In this document: in pieces, positions 45,807 through 53,924 of the stretch
How the letters are laid out: each line of letters opens with the position of its first letter
Position numbering within the stretch: position 1 is the stretch's first letter
NCBI GenBank assembly: GCA_963786495.1
Contig: CAWAZL010000011.1
Span: forward strand, 1-64,000
DNA length: 64,000 bases
DNA from: JALZKA01 sp963786495
GTDB taxonomy: Bacteria > Actinomycetota > Thermoleophilia > Solirubrobacterales > 70-9
Reading direction: 5' to 3'
Position numbers and translations under genes: made by a program
The notes under the pieces: generated by a model
Database searches by the model: none
Told to the model about the DNA's origin: nothing
The model's input: the letters and a program-made list of their open reading frames with translations, nothing else

Positions 45807-47254
45807 ATGACCCCGGCTGACCACGAGCCCACGCGGCCTCGCCTCCTGACGCCGTCTCGCTGGCCCGTGCGATGGCGTCTGGCAGGGGTCTCGGCAGGCC
45901 TCACGTTCGTGATCCTCCTCGCCTTTGCGGCGGTCGTTGGAAAGCTCGTCGCAGGAGCGCCTCGAGAACGACTTTCAGAACGAGCTTCAAGCGGCCGCCA
46001 ACCGCATCGCCTTCACGATCCAGATCGATGAATCCGGCGCGGTCGAGGTGCCGTTCGAGGAGTTGACGATCGGCGACGAGGTTGTGCGCGTAACGCCCGC
46101 GATCGGGGACCCGATCGCAAGCGTCGACGTCGAGCTCCCGCCGCCCGATCCCGAGATCGTCCGCTTCGGCGATCTGGACGTCGCCACGGCACAGGTCAAC
46201 ACGACCCTCGTCGGCGCGGGCGTCACCTTCGTCCAGGTGGCCCGCGAGCACGACGAGCTCGACGCGACCATCAGCCGCCTTTGGTTCTTCCTCGCCGTTG
46301 GCGTCGCGGGCGGCTCGATCCTGGCCACGCTTGCCGGGCTCGCAGTAGCCGGGCGCGCGATGGGGCCGATCGCCGCCCTCACGACCACTGCGCGCGAGAT
46401 CGCCACGACCCGAGACCCGGCCCGCACTATGCCGAAGCCCGAGGCCGAGGACGAGGTGGCCGAGCTGGCGACGACGCTCGACGAGATGCTCCGCGAGCTC
46501 GACGCCGCACGCAACGAGGCTCAGGGCATGGTCCATGCCCAGCGTGAATTCGTCGCCGACGCCTCGCACGAGCTCCGCACGCCGCTGACCTCGATCCTCG
46601 CGAACCTGGAGCTTCTCCAGGCCGCGCTCGAGCGCAACCCAACCGAGGGCGAGGAGGCCGAGATGGTCGAGTCCGCTCTGCGATCGTCGCGGCGGATGCG
46701 CCGCCTCGTCGGCGACCTGCTGATCCTCGCCCGCGCCGATGCCGGCCGCCAGGGCGCCCGCCGCCCCTGCGACCTCGCCGCGATCACGGAGGCCGCGGCC
46801 GCTGAGGTCCGCCCAGTCGCGCCCGACCACAAGATCGACCTTGACCTCGAGCCCGACCAGCGTCGAAGGGAACCCCGACGAGCTCCACCGCGTGGTGTTG
46901 AACCTGATCGACAACGGGGCGCGGCACACTCCCCCGGGCTCGACGATCACGGTACGGGTCTTTCAGCGCAACTCGGAGGCCGTCCTGGAGGTAGCGGATG
47001 ACGGGCCCGGCATCCCGGCGGACATCGAGGGCCAGGTCTTCGGGCGTTTCGTCCGCGGCGCCGGCCCTGCCGACGTAACGGCGGATTCGGGCGCCGGACT
47101 GGGCCTTTCGATCGTCCGTGCCGTGGCGACGGCACACGGTGGATCGGTCACCGTCGGCACCTCGAATCACGGCGGCGCACTCTTCACCGTGACCCTTCCG
47201 ATGCTCTCGGAAACGCCCGCGGCCGTTCCTAAGAAACTTTCAAGAGTTCTTTAG
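45807..47254 (+). CDS. sensor histidine kinase (HAMP-HisKA-HATPase), two frameshifts
   Basis: ATG 45807, abutting the regulator stop. First transmembrane helix VSAGLTFVILLAFAAVVGKLV; a break near 45,955; extracytoplasmic sensor domain about 100 residues; second helix LWFFLAVGVAGGSILATLAG; HAMP-like segment; HisKA with phospho-His in FVADASHELRTPLTSILANLELLQ; a break near 46,860; HATPase_c with N box LNLIDNGARHTPPGS, G1 EVADDGPGIP and G2 SGAGLGLSIVRAVATAHGG. About 482 residues joined. Signal unknown. Frame breaks are probably sequencing errors, as all motifs are intact. Confidence 0.92.
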
Positions 47255-47302
47255 GGATCGTTTACATCGCGGGCGTAATTTGCCAGGTGGACGAGACACC
47301 CA

Positions 47303-47407
47303 CTCGCCGGAGCGGGAGACCCCGCCGGCGAGAATCCCGGCCCCAGCGGCCGGGAACCCCCTAGGCCCGTCGGCTCTTCCCCTCCCTGGAGCCGGCGGGC
47401 CACTTTT
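47303..47407 (+). terminator. three consecutive hairpins after the histidine kinase, last one followed by T-run
   Basis: Stem 1: CTCGCCGG (47303-47310) with CCGGCGAG (47325-47332). Stem 2: TCCCGGCC (47335-47342) with GGCCGGGA (47348-47355). Stem 3: GCCCGTCGGCTC (47365-47376) with GAGCCGGCGGGC (47389-47400), one GT wobble, followed by CACTTTTAT. Stem 3 is a plausible terminator for the two-component operon. The three-stem array might also be part of a structured RNA. Confidence 0.55.
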
Positions 47408-47417
47408 ATGTCCAGGG

Positions 47418-49082
47418 TCAGACCTGGACGACGACCGGCAGGATCATCGGGCGGCGCTTCAGGCGCTTGTAGATGAGCTCGGCGACGTCGTCGTGGATGT
47501 CCTCCTGGATGACGCCGGCGTCGGTGATGTTGTCGTGGACCGCGTCGGCCAGAGCGTTCTCGACCGCCTCGCGGATCTCGTCGATCAGCTTCGCGGCGTC
47601 CTCGCCCTCGATAAATGGGACGCCACGGAAGATGATCTCGGGCTCGGTGGCGGTCGAGCCGTCCTCGCCCGAGAGCGTCGCGACGACGATGATCACGCCG
47701 TCACCCGAGAGCGTGCGGCGGTCGCGGAGCGCGACGTCGTCCGGGTCGCCGATGTCCACGCCGTCGACGAAGATCATGCCGGCCTTCACGTCGTCGGTGA
47801 AGCGGGCCCCCTTTTCGTCGATCTCGAGCGTAAGGCCGTTGCGGCCCTTGAAGATCCGCTCGGTCGGGATCCCGACCGACTCGGCGAGGTCTGCATGGAG
47901 GCGAATCCGTTTGTGGTCGCCATGGAACGGCATCACATACTTGGGACGCGTCAGGTTCAGCATCAGCTTCAGCTCTTCTCGCGAGCCGTGCCCCGAGACG
48001 TGGATGGGCGCGTCAGCAGCGGTGATAACTGATGCGCCGATCTCATAAATGCGGTCGATCGTCTCGTTCACGGCACGCTCGTTCCCTGGCACCGCCGTCG
48101 CGGAGAAGATGATCGTGTCCCCCGAGTGAAGCTCCACGTCGCGGTGGTCGTTGAACGCCATGCGCCGGAGCGCCGAGAGCGGCTCGCCTTGGCTTCCCGT
48201 CGAGATCGCAATCACCTGGTCGTCCGGGTAGTTCTCGATTTCCTTGGGGTTGATCAAGATCCCGTCGGGCGCGTTCGCCATGCCCAGGTTGGACGCGATG
48301 TTGAAGTTCTTTCTCATCGAACGCCCGACCAGCGCGACCTTGCGGTCGAGCTCGACCGCAGCGTCGATCACCTGCTGAACACGGTGGACGTTGGACGCAA
48401 AGCACGTGACGATGATGCGCCCTTCGCAGCGCGCGAAGACCTCGTAGAGCGCAGGGCCAACGCTCCGCTCCGAGGCACCGACGCCGGGCCGGTCAGCGTT
48501 GGTCGAGTCCCCGCAGAGGCACAGAACGCCCTCCGAGCCCAGCTCGGCGAGGCGCGCAATGTCTGCAGGGTGCCCGTCGACGGGCGTCTGGTCGAAGCGG
48601 TAGTCGCCAGTGATCAGAATCGCGCCGAGCTTCGTGTGGAGGGCAACGGCCCGCGCATCGGGGATGGAGTGCGACATGTGGATCATCTCGATCTCGAACG
48701 GGCCGGCCTTGGCGCGCTCGCCCGGGTCGAGCACGACAAGCGGGGCGTCACGGATCTTTCGCTCCTCCAGCTTCGAGCGCACGAGACCGAGCGTCAGCGG
48801 ACCGCCGTAGATCGCCTCCGGCATCCCAAGCTCGCGCAGCACGTACGGCACCGCCCCCACGTGGTCTTCGTGCCCGTGGGTGAGGATCAGGGCGTCGATG
48901 TCGTCCTTACGCTCCCTGAGCGAAGTGAAGTCGGGCAGGACGAGATCGATGCCGAGCATCTCGGCCGTGGGGAACATCACGCCGGCGTCGACGATCACAA
49001 TCCGGCCATCGCTCTCGATGGCGGTCATGTTCTTGCCGATCTCACCGAGGCCGCCGAGGGGCAGGATCTTGATCTTGCTCAT
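47418..49082 (-). CDS. rnj: ribonuclease J
   Basis: 554 residues, metallo-beta-lactamase/beta-CASP RNase. LPLGGLGEIGKNMTAIES opens; zinc motif LILTHGHEDHVGAVPYVL; MIHMSHSIPDA; ITGDYRFDQTP; CGDSTNADRPG; beta-CASP motifs in IIVTCFASNVHRVQQ and STGSQGEPLSALRRMA; HVSGHGSREELKLML; C-terminal domain to RRPMILPVVVQV. Endo- and 5' exonuclease maturing and degrading RNA. Follows dapA with a one-base overlap (TGATG), the usual dapA-rnj pairing. An inverted repeat GTCCAGG/CCTGGAC brackets its stop codon (47410-47429). Confidence 0.96.
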   Translation of the reverse strand: MSKIKILPLGGLGEIGKNMTAIESDGRIVIVDAGVMFPTAEMLGIDLVLPDFTSLRERKDDIDALILTHGHEDHVGAVPYVLRELGMPEAIYGGPLTLGLVRSKLEERKIRDAPLVVLDPGERAKAGPFEIEMIHMSHSIPDARAVALHTKLGAILITGDYRFDQTPVDGHPADIARLAELGSEGVLCLCGDSTNADRPGVGASERSVGPALYEVFARCEGRIIVTCFASNVHRVQQVIDAAVELDRKVALVGRSMRKNFNIASNLGMANAPDGILINPKEIENYPDDQVIAISTGSQGEPLSALRRMAFNDHRDVELHSGDTIIFSATAVPGNERAVNETIDRIYEIGASVITAADAPIHVSGHGSREELKLMLNLTRPKYVMPFHGDHKRIRLHADLAESVGIPTERIFKGRNGLTLEIDEKGARFTDDVKAGMIFVDGVDIGDPDDVALRDRRTLSGDGVIIVVATLSGEDGSTATEPEIIFRGVPFIEGEDAAKLIDEIREAVENALADAVHDNITDAGVIQEDIHDDVAELIYKRLKRRPMILPVVVQV

Positions 49083-49939
49083 CAGTCGTTCTCCGCGATC
49101 TCTTTGAGCGCCTCGCGAAGCGGTCCGGCGACGGGGACCATCGGGAGGCGTTGCGTCTCGCCGATCAGGCCGCGCATCGCCAGAATGGCCTTGATCGAGC
49201 TCGCGGGCGGCGCGCTGGAGATGGTCGCGTAGACGTCCGAAAGCTCACGCTCGATGTCGAGAGCCCGGTCATGGTCGTCCTCGGAGGCCGCGTCGAAGAT
49301 CTCGCGCATCTTGGGCCCCACGACGTGCGAGGCAACCAGGATGCCGCCCGTGCCCCCTTCGCGGAGGCACCGCGAGAAGATGTCATCGTTGCCGGCCAGG
49401 ACGTCAAGCCCCTCGATTGCCTTCAGGTCGCCGTTGTTCGCCTGCTTGAGCCCGGTGATGTTCTGGAACTCCTTGGCCAGCGAGGCCATGAACTCCGGCG
49501 ACATGTTGATCACCGAGCGCGACGGGATGTTGTAGAGCGCAATCGGCGTCTCCCCCGCCGCTTCTGAGACCTCAGCGAAGTGTTCGCGAAGGCCGTCCTC
49601 AGTCGGCTTGTTGTAGTAGGGCGCGACCACGAGAACGCCATGCGCCCCGGATTTCGCGGCTCGGAGCGTCAGGTCGGCAGCGTGGCGAGTGTCATTCGAG
49701 CCGGTGCCGCAGATTACGGTCGCGTCCGAGCCGATCTCCTCAAGGATGGCCTCGAGTAGCTCGATCGTCTCGTCGTCGGAGAGCGTCGGTCCCTCGCCGG
49801 TCGTCCCGGCGACAACGACCCCGTGCGAGCCGTTCTCGACCAGATGCGCGGCGAGCTTGCGCGCATCAGCGACATCAAGCGAGCGATCGTCGGCGAACGG
49901 CGTGACCATCGCCGTCAGGACTCCTTTGAACGGCGTCAT
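49082..49939 (-). CDS. dapA: 4-hydroxy-tetrahydrodipicolinate synthase
   Basis: 285 residues from ATG 49939. Condenses pyruvate with aspartate semialdehyde. FKGVLTAMVTPFADD, VVAGTTGEGPTLSDDE (GTTGE substrate loop), VICGTGSNDTRHA, VLVVAPYYNKPTEDGL (Tyr), PIALYNIPSRSVINM (Tyr of the triad, Arg), and the Schiff-base Lys in ITGLKQANNGDL. Complete TIM barrel. First enzyme of the DAP/lysine branch; dapB is two genes upstream. Confidence 0.95.
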   Translation of the reverse strand: MTPFKGVLTAMVTPFADDRSLDVADARKLAAHLVENGSHGVVVAGTTGEGPTLSDDETIELLEAILEEIGSDATVICGTGSNDTRHAADLTLRAAKSGAHGVLVVAPYYNKPTEDGLREHFAEVSEAAGETPIALYNIPSRSVINMSPEFMASLAKEFQNITGLKQANNGDLKAIEGLDVLAGNDDIFSRCLREGGTGGILVASHVVGPKMREIFDAASEDDHDRALDIERELSDVYATISSAPPASSIKAILAMRGLIGETQRLPMVPVAGPLREALKEIAEND

Positions 49940-49949
49940 CGGGACAAAA

Positions 49950-51401
49950 CTATCCGGCGAACGTCGGGGCGACACGATCTGCCCAGGGCTCAGCGCGCTC
50001 GAGTTGGGCGGCGACCTGGATCAGGAGGTCCTCGCGACCCTGCGCCGCAACGAGTTGAACGCCTACCGGCAGGCCATCTGCTTCGCCGAGCGGCAGCGAG
50101 ATCGCGGGCTGGCCGGTGACGTTGAAGATCGCCGTGAATGCGCCTTCCGGAAGGGCCGCGTGAAACGCGTCCATGGGGTCGTCGCCCCCGTCGTCCCATG
50201 TGCCGAGCGGCTGCGGTGGGCGCGCCGTTGTGGGCGTGAGCAAAAGGTCGAAGCCGGAGAGGTACCACCCGGCGATCATCCTCGTGAGACCGTGATGGAT
50301 GCCTAGGTCCATGAGATACCGACCGGCACTCCGCTCCCGCCCAATCTCGGCGAGCGCCCACGTGAGAGGCTCGACATCGCCCTCGGCGATCTCGCGACCA
50401 AGCGCCATCGACAGCGTGTCGAGGGTGGCGGCCTGCCCGGCCGCCCATCTGGTCAAGAAGATGTCCTCGAGGTCAATCGAGCCCATCATCCCGGCCACCC
50501 CATCCGCGGGAGAGCTCTGCACAACCTCGTGGCCAAGCCCCTCGAGAAGCTTCGCCGTCTTCTCCATCGCGGCTACACACGCCGGATGGACTTCGATGTC
50601 AATCGCCGCGTTGGCGGAGAAGCCGATTCGAAGGTCCTTGGGATCGGCGTCGAGCTCTTCGGTGTAGGGACGCGTCTTCGGCGGCGCTGAGTAAGGGTCC
50701 CCCAGGACGCCGCCTTCAACCACCTCGAGGATCGCCGCGGTGTCGCGGACCGTTTTCGAAACGACGAGTTCCGCAACGAGCCCGGACAGGCTGTCCCCGA
50801 TGAGGGGCCCTTCGGTGATCCTCTGGCGGGTCGGCTTGAGCCCGACCAGGCCATTTTGTGCGGCAGGTATGCGAATCGAGCCGCCACCGTCGTTCGCGTG
50901 CGCCATGGGCACCATGCCCGACGCGACCGCCGCGGCAGCGCCTCCGCTCGAACCTCCCGCAGAGTGACCTGTGTTCCAGGGGTTCTTCGTCGCGCCGTAG
51001 GCGTCCGGCTCGGTTGTCGGCTGGATGCCGAGCTCTGGGACGTTGGTCTTGCCGATCGTGACCAGACCGGCGTCGCGAAAGCGCTGAGCCAAGAAGGAGT
51101 CCATGGGAGCGCGGAAGTCGGCGTCCTTCAAGACCTGCATTCCCAGGTGGAAGGGCTGCCCGGCAAAGGTTGCGCCGATGTCCTTCAGAAGGAAGGGAAC
51201 GCCCTTGAAAGGGCCGTCTGGAAGCGAGTTTTGAGCCGCTGTCCGACCTTCCTCCGAGAGATCGTGGATGACCGCGTTGATCTCGGGATTCAGCTTCTCG
51301 ATCCGCTCGATCGCGGCATCGACGAGCTCCAGAGGGCTCGCCTCGCCCGAGCGGACGAGCTCGGCCTGGGCGGTCGCGTCCATCCGGGCGAGGTCAGTCA
51401 A
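49950..51401 (-). CDS. amidase (amidase-signature family)
   Basis: 483 residues from TTG 51401, which overlaps the dapB stop by 8 bases; ATG 51383 is the alternative. GVPFLLKDIGATFAGQPFH contains the catalytic Lys; GHSAGGSSGGAAAAVASGMVPMAHANDGGGSIRIPAA contains the Ser-cisSer pair. C-terminal VTGQPAISLPLGEADGLPVGVQLVA is typical. It hydrolyses amides; close relatives include 6-aminohexanoate and aliphatic amidases, and GatA is less likely because gatC/gatB are absent. Its position between dapB and dapA is not explained. Confidence 0.85.
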   Translation of the reverse strand: MTDLARMDATAQAELVRSGEASPLELVDAAIERIEKLNPEINAVIHDLSEEGRTAAQNSLPDGPFKGVPFLLKDIGATFAGQPFHLGMQVLKDADFRAPMDSFLAQRFRDAGLVTIGKTNVPELGIQPTTEPDAYGATKNPWNTGHSAGGSSGGAAAAVASGMVPMAHANDGGGSIRIPAAQNGLVGLKPTRQRITEGPLIGDSLSGLVAELVVSKTVRDTAAILEVVEGGVLGDPYSAPPKTRPYTEELDADPKDLRIGFSANAAIDIEVHPACVAAMEKTAKLLEGLGHEVVQSSPADGVAGMMGSIDLEDIFLTRWAAGQAATLDTLSMALGREIAEGDVEPLTWALAEIGRERSAGRYLMDLGIHHGLTRMIAGWYLSGFDLLLTPTTARPPQPLGTWDDGGDDPMDAFHAALPEGAFTAIFNVTGQPAISLPLGEADGLPVGVQLVAAQGREDLLIQVAAQLERAEPWADRVAPTFAG

Positions 51402-52068
51402 GGACGGCCTCCAAGCCAATCGTGTAGCGGTCGGGCAGCGAGCCGACGCCGCGCACCGCGAGGAGCACGCCGGGCATGAACGAGGTGCGGTCAATCGAGT
51501 CGTGGCGGATCGAGAGCGTCTGACCCTCCCCGCCGAGCACGACCTCTTGATGGGCAACGAGGCCCGGCAGGCGAATCGAATGGATCGGCTCGTGGACGTT
51601 CCCGCCGGCCTCGGCGATCATGTCGCGGGTCCGCGCGGCGGTCCCCGATGGAGCGTCAAGCTTCTTGTCGTGATGGAGCTCGATGATCTCGACCTCGGGC
51701 ATGTGCTTCGAGGCCTCTGCGGCGAAGCGCATCGCAAGCACGGCGCCAATCGCGAAGTTTGGGACGATCAGGACGTTCGCCTCTCCCCCGCTCGCGGCAT
51801 CGCGCATCTCGTCGTGAGGGATCGAGGAGGTGCCGACGACGATGTGGGTGCCGGCCCCGATGGCGGCGCGGATGTTCCCGGGCGCGGCGTCGGGAGTGGT
51901 GAAGTCGACGACCACGTCGACATCTCCCAGCGCGTCGGCCAGCTCAACTCCCAGCTCGGGATCGATACGAGCGGCGAGCTCGAGGTCGTCCGCAGCCTCA
52001 ACCGCTTCACAGGTCGTCGCCCCCATCCTGCCGGCGGCGCCGGCAACACCGACCCTGATCGCGCTCAC
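51394..52068 (-). CDS. dapB: 4-hydroxy-tetrahydrodipicolinate reductase
   Basis: 224 residues from GTG 52068, sharing GTGA with the upstream gene. RVGVAGAAGRMGATTCEAV is the NAD(P)H loop; VVVDFTTPDAA, HIVVGTSSI, NFAIGAVLAMRFA, and the signature ELHHDKKLDAPSGTA with catalytic His and Lys; C-terminal FMPGVLLAVRGVGSLPDRYTIGLEAVLD. Slightly shorter than E. coli DapB, as common in Actinobacteria. Second step of the DAP pathway. Confidence 0.95.
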   Translation of the reverse strand: MSAIRVGVAGAAGRMGATTCEAVEAADDLELAARIDPELGVELADALGDVDVVVDFTTPDAAPGNIRAAIGAGTHIVVGTSSIPHDEMRDAASGGEANVLIVPNFAIGAVLAMRFAAEASKHMPEVEIIELHHDKKLDAPSGTAARTRDMIAEAGGNVHEPIHSIRLPGLVAHQEVVLGGEGQTLSIRHDSIDRTSFMPGVLLAVRGVGSLPDRYTIGLEAVLD

Positions 52069-52625
52069 GCTTCTTGCCTTTCCTCGGAACCGAGCCGCTC
52101 GAAATCGAAGGGGCCTGGATCTTGTCCGTATCGCGAACGAAACGTCTCGCGCATCTCTTCGATGTCCGTGCCGAACGTTGATTCGTGCCTCTCAGCCGAG
52201 TACTCAGCGATCAGCGCGAAACGGAAGACCACGGGGACCTCGCTCGCGCCGCCGCGAACATGCTGCCTCGAGATCGTGAAAACCGCGTCCACCGGTTCGT
52301 CGATCTCAAAAACAAACTCCGTTTCGAGCGTTGCGCCCGGAAATGCATCGGTCCACTCCCGGATGAACTGCTGGTATGCGTCTCGACCGCGATAGACGCC
52401 CATACCTGGCACGTGCACGGGCCTCACGTCGTGAACGTGGTCTGGCGAAAGGAACATATGAACGTGCTGGTACTCGCCGCGGTTAAAGAGCGTCTCCATC
52501 GCCGACGCCCGCTCACCCAGCGAATACTCCTCGACGAGGTCGGTCGTGTCGTCCTCTCGCGCGACCGCGTCCATTACGGCTGAAATCAACCTATCGATCC
52601 GTTCGTCGTCGAACCACGACGTCAC
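52065..52625 (-). CDS. NTF2/SnoaL-like protein
   Basis: 186 residues from GTG 52625, coupled by GTGA to the M16 peptidase stop. Residues 1-60 are a helical extension; the cone begins at GEYQHVHMFLSPDHVHDVRPVHVPGMGVYRGRDAYQQFIREW, followed by FPGATLETEFVFEIDEPVDAVFTISRQHVRGG and VFRFALIAEYSAERHEST. Longer than the other five members. Function unknown, with GTGA overlaps on both sides in a pnp-M16-dapB transcription unit. Confidence 0.72.
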   Translation of the reverse strand: MTSWFDDERIDRLISAVMDAVAREDDTTDLVEEYSLGERASAMETLFNRGEYQHVHMFLSPDHVHDVRPVHVPGMGVYRGRDAYQQFIREWTDAFPGATLETEFVFEIDEPVDAVFTISRQHVRGGASEVPVVFRFALIAEYSAERHESTFGTDIEEMRETFRSRYGQDPGPFDFERLGSEERQEA

Positions 52626-53905
52626 GCCGCAAGCGCCTCCGAAACGGATCCGACCGCGCTCGTGAAGCACTCCTCGTTCTTGCCGATGCAGGCGGCGCTG
52701 AAGCCGTTCGGGTCGTAAAGCTCGGTGGCCAGCTCGGCCACATCGTCTTCTGACACGGCATCCACGCGGGAGATCATCTCATCGAGGGACAGCATCTCCA
52801 GGTCGAAGAGGGTCGCCCGAGAGACTCGCGCCATGCGGGCAGCCGTGGACTCCATGCCCAGGACCATGCGGCCCTTGACGTGCTCCTTGGCGCGGTCCAG
52901 CTCTTCTCCCGTGACGCCCTCGTCGCGTAGCGTCGCCAGCTCGCGTCCGATGATCTCGCACGCCTCCGCAACGTTGTCCTCCCGAGTGCCTACGTAGGTC
53001 GCGACCGAGCCGCGGTCGAGGTACTGCTCGGCGTAAGAGCCGACGGCATAGGCGAGGCCGCGCTTCTCGCGCACCTCGCGGAAGAGCCTGGAAGAGACCG
53101 AGCCGCCGAAGGCGGAGTCGATCACGGCGAGGGCGTAGCGGCGCTCATCGTTTCGGGCGATGCCCGGGGCCCCGAAGCAGATGTGGTACTGCTCGGTGTC
53201 CTTGGCGTTGAAGCGGACGCGTGGCTCGCGCTTGGGCGCGCCGCCGTTGACAGCGGGCACGCCACCCTCGGGCGCCTCAACGAAGCGCTCGGTAAGGGCG
53301 ACGATCTCATCGTGGTCCAGATGGCCGGCAGCGCCGACGACCAGGCTGTCCGCGACATAGCGGCTGCGGTGATAGTCGGCGATCTTCGGCACGGGTGTGC
53401 CGGCAATCACCCCGGCCTCGCCGAGGACCCGGCGACCGAGCGGATGATCGCCGTAGACGGCCTGGGCGAGGAAGTCGTGCACGCGGTCCGAGGGCTCGTC
53501 CTCGTACATCGCGATCTCCTCCAGCACCACTTCGCGCTCGGAGTCGATGTCGGGAAAAGTCGGGCCGAGCATCATCTCGGCCATCAGGTCGAACGCGTCC
53601 TCGGTGTGCTCGTCGAGAAAGCGGGCGTGGATGTGCGTGGATTCCTTGGAGGTCGCGGCGTTGGCCGAGGCCCCCATGCCGTCCATCTTCTCGGAGATCT
53701 CGATTGCCGAGAAACGTTCGGTGCCCTTGAAGAGCAGGTGCTCCAGGAAGTGCGAGAGCCCTTCCTGTCCTTCACGCTCGTCGCGGGAGCCGGTCCGGAC
53801 CCAAAGCCCGAGGGCGACGGATCGGACCGAGGGGACAACCTCGGTCACGACCCGTACACCGCTCGGAAGCGTTGTGAGCTGGACGTTCTCCGGGAGGGCA
53901 GTCAA
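52622..53905 (-). CDS. M16 family zinc metallopeptidase (insulinase-like processing protease)
   Basis: About 427 residues. TTG 53905 (LTALPENVQLTTLPSGVRVVTEVVPS) is the best start; the open frame upstream is only the antiphase shadow of the PNPase tail. Inverted zinc motif HFLEH in GLSHFLEHLLFKGTERFSA with downstream Glu in SEREVVLEEIAMYEDEP, and the second M16 domain with the R-Y pair (VREKRGLAYAVGSYAEQY). Cytoplasmic or peripheral. It sits immediately after pnp (19 bases), a conserved neighbour in Actinobacteria; substrates are not established. Confidence 0.88.
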   Translation of the reverse strand: MTALPENVQLTTLPSGVRVVTEVVPSVRSVALGLWVRTGSRDEREGQEGLSHFLEHLLFKGTERFSAIEISEKMDGMGASANAATSKESTHIHARFLDEHTEDAFDLMAEMMLGPTFPDIDSEREVVLEEIAMYEDEPSDRVHDFLAQAVYGDHPLGRRVLGEAGVIAGTPVPKIADYHRSRYVADSLVVGAAGHLDHDEIVALTERFVEAPEGGVPAVNGGAPKREPRVRFNAKDTEQYHICFGAPGIARNDERRYALAVIDSAFGGSVSSRLFREVREKRGLAYAVGSYAEQYLDRGSVATYVGTREDNVAEACEIIGRELATLRDEGVTGEELDRAKEHVKGRMVLGMESTAARMARVSRATLFDLEMLSLDEMISRVDAVSEDDVAELATELYDPNGFSAACIGKNEECFTSAVGSVSEALAA

Positions 53906-53924
53906 CGGTGCGTTTTGGAACGCC

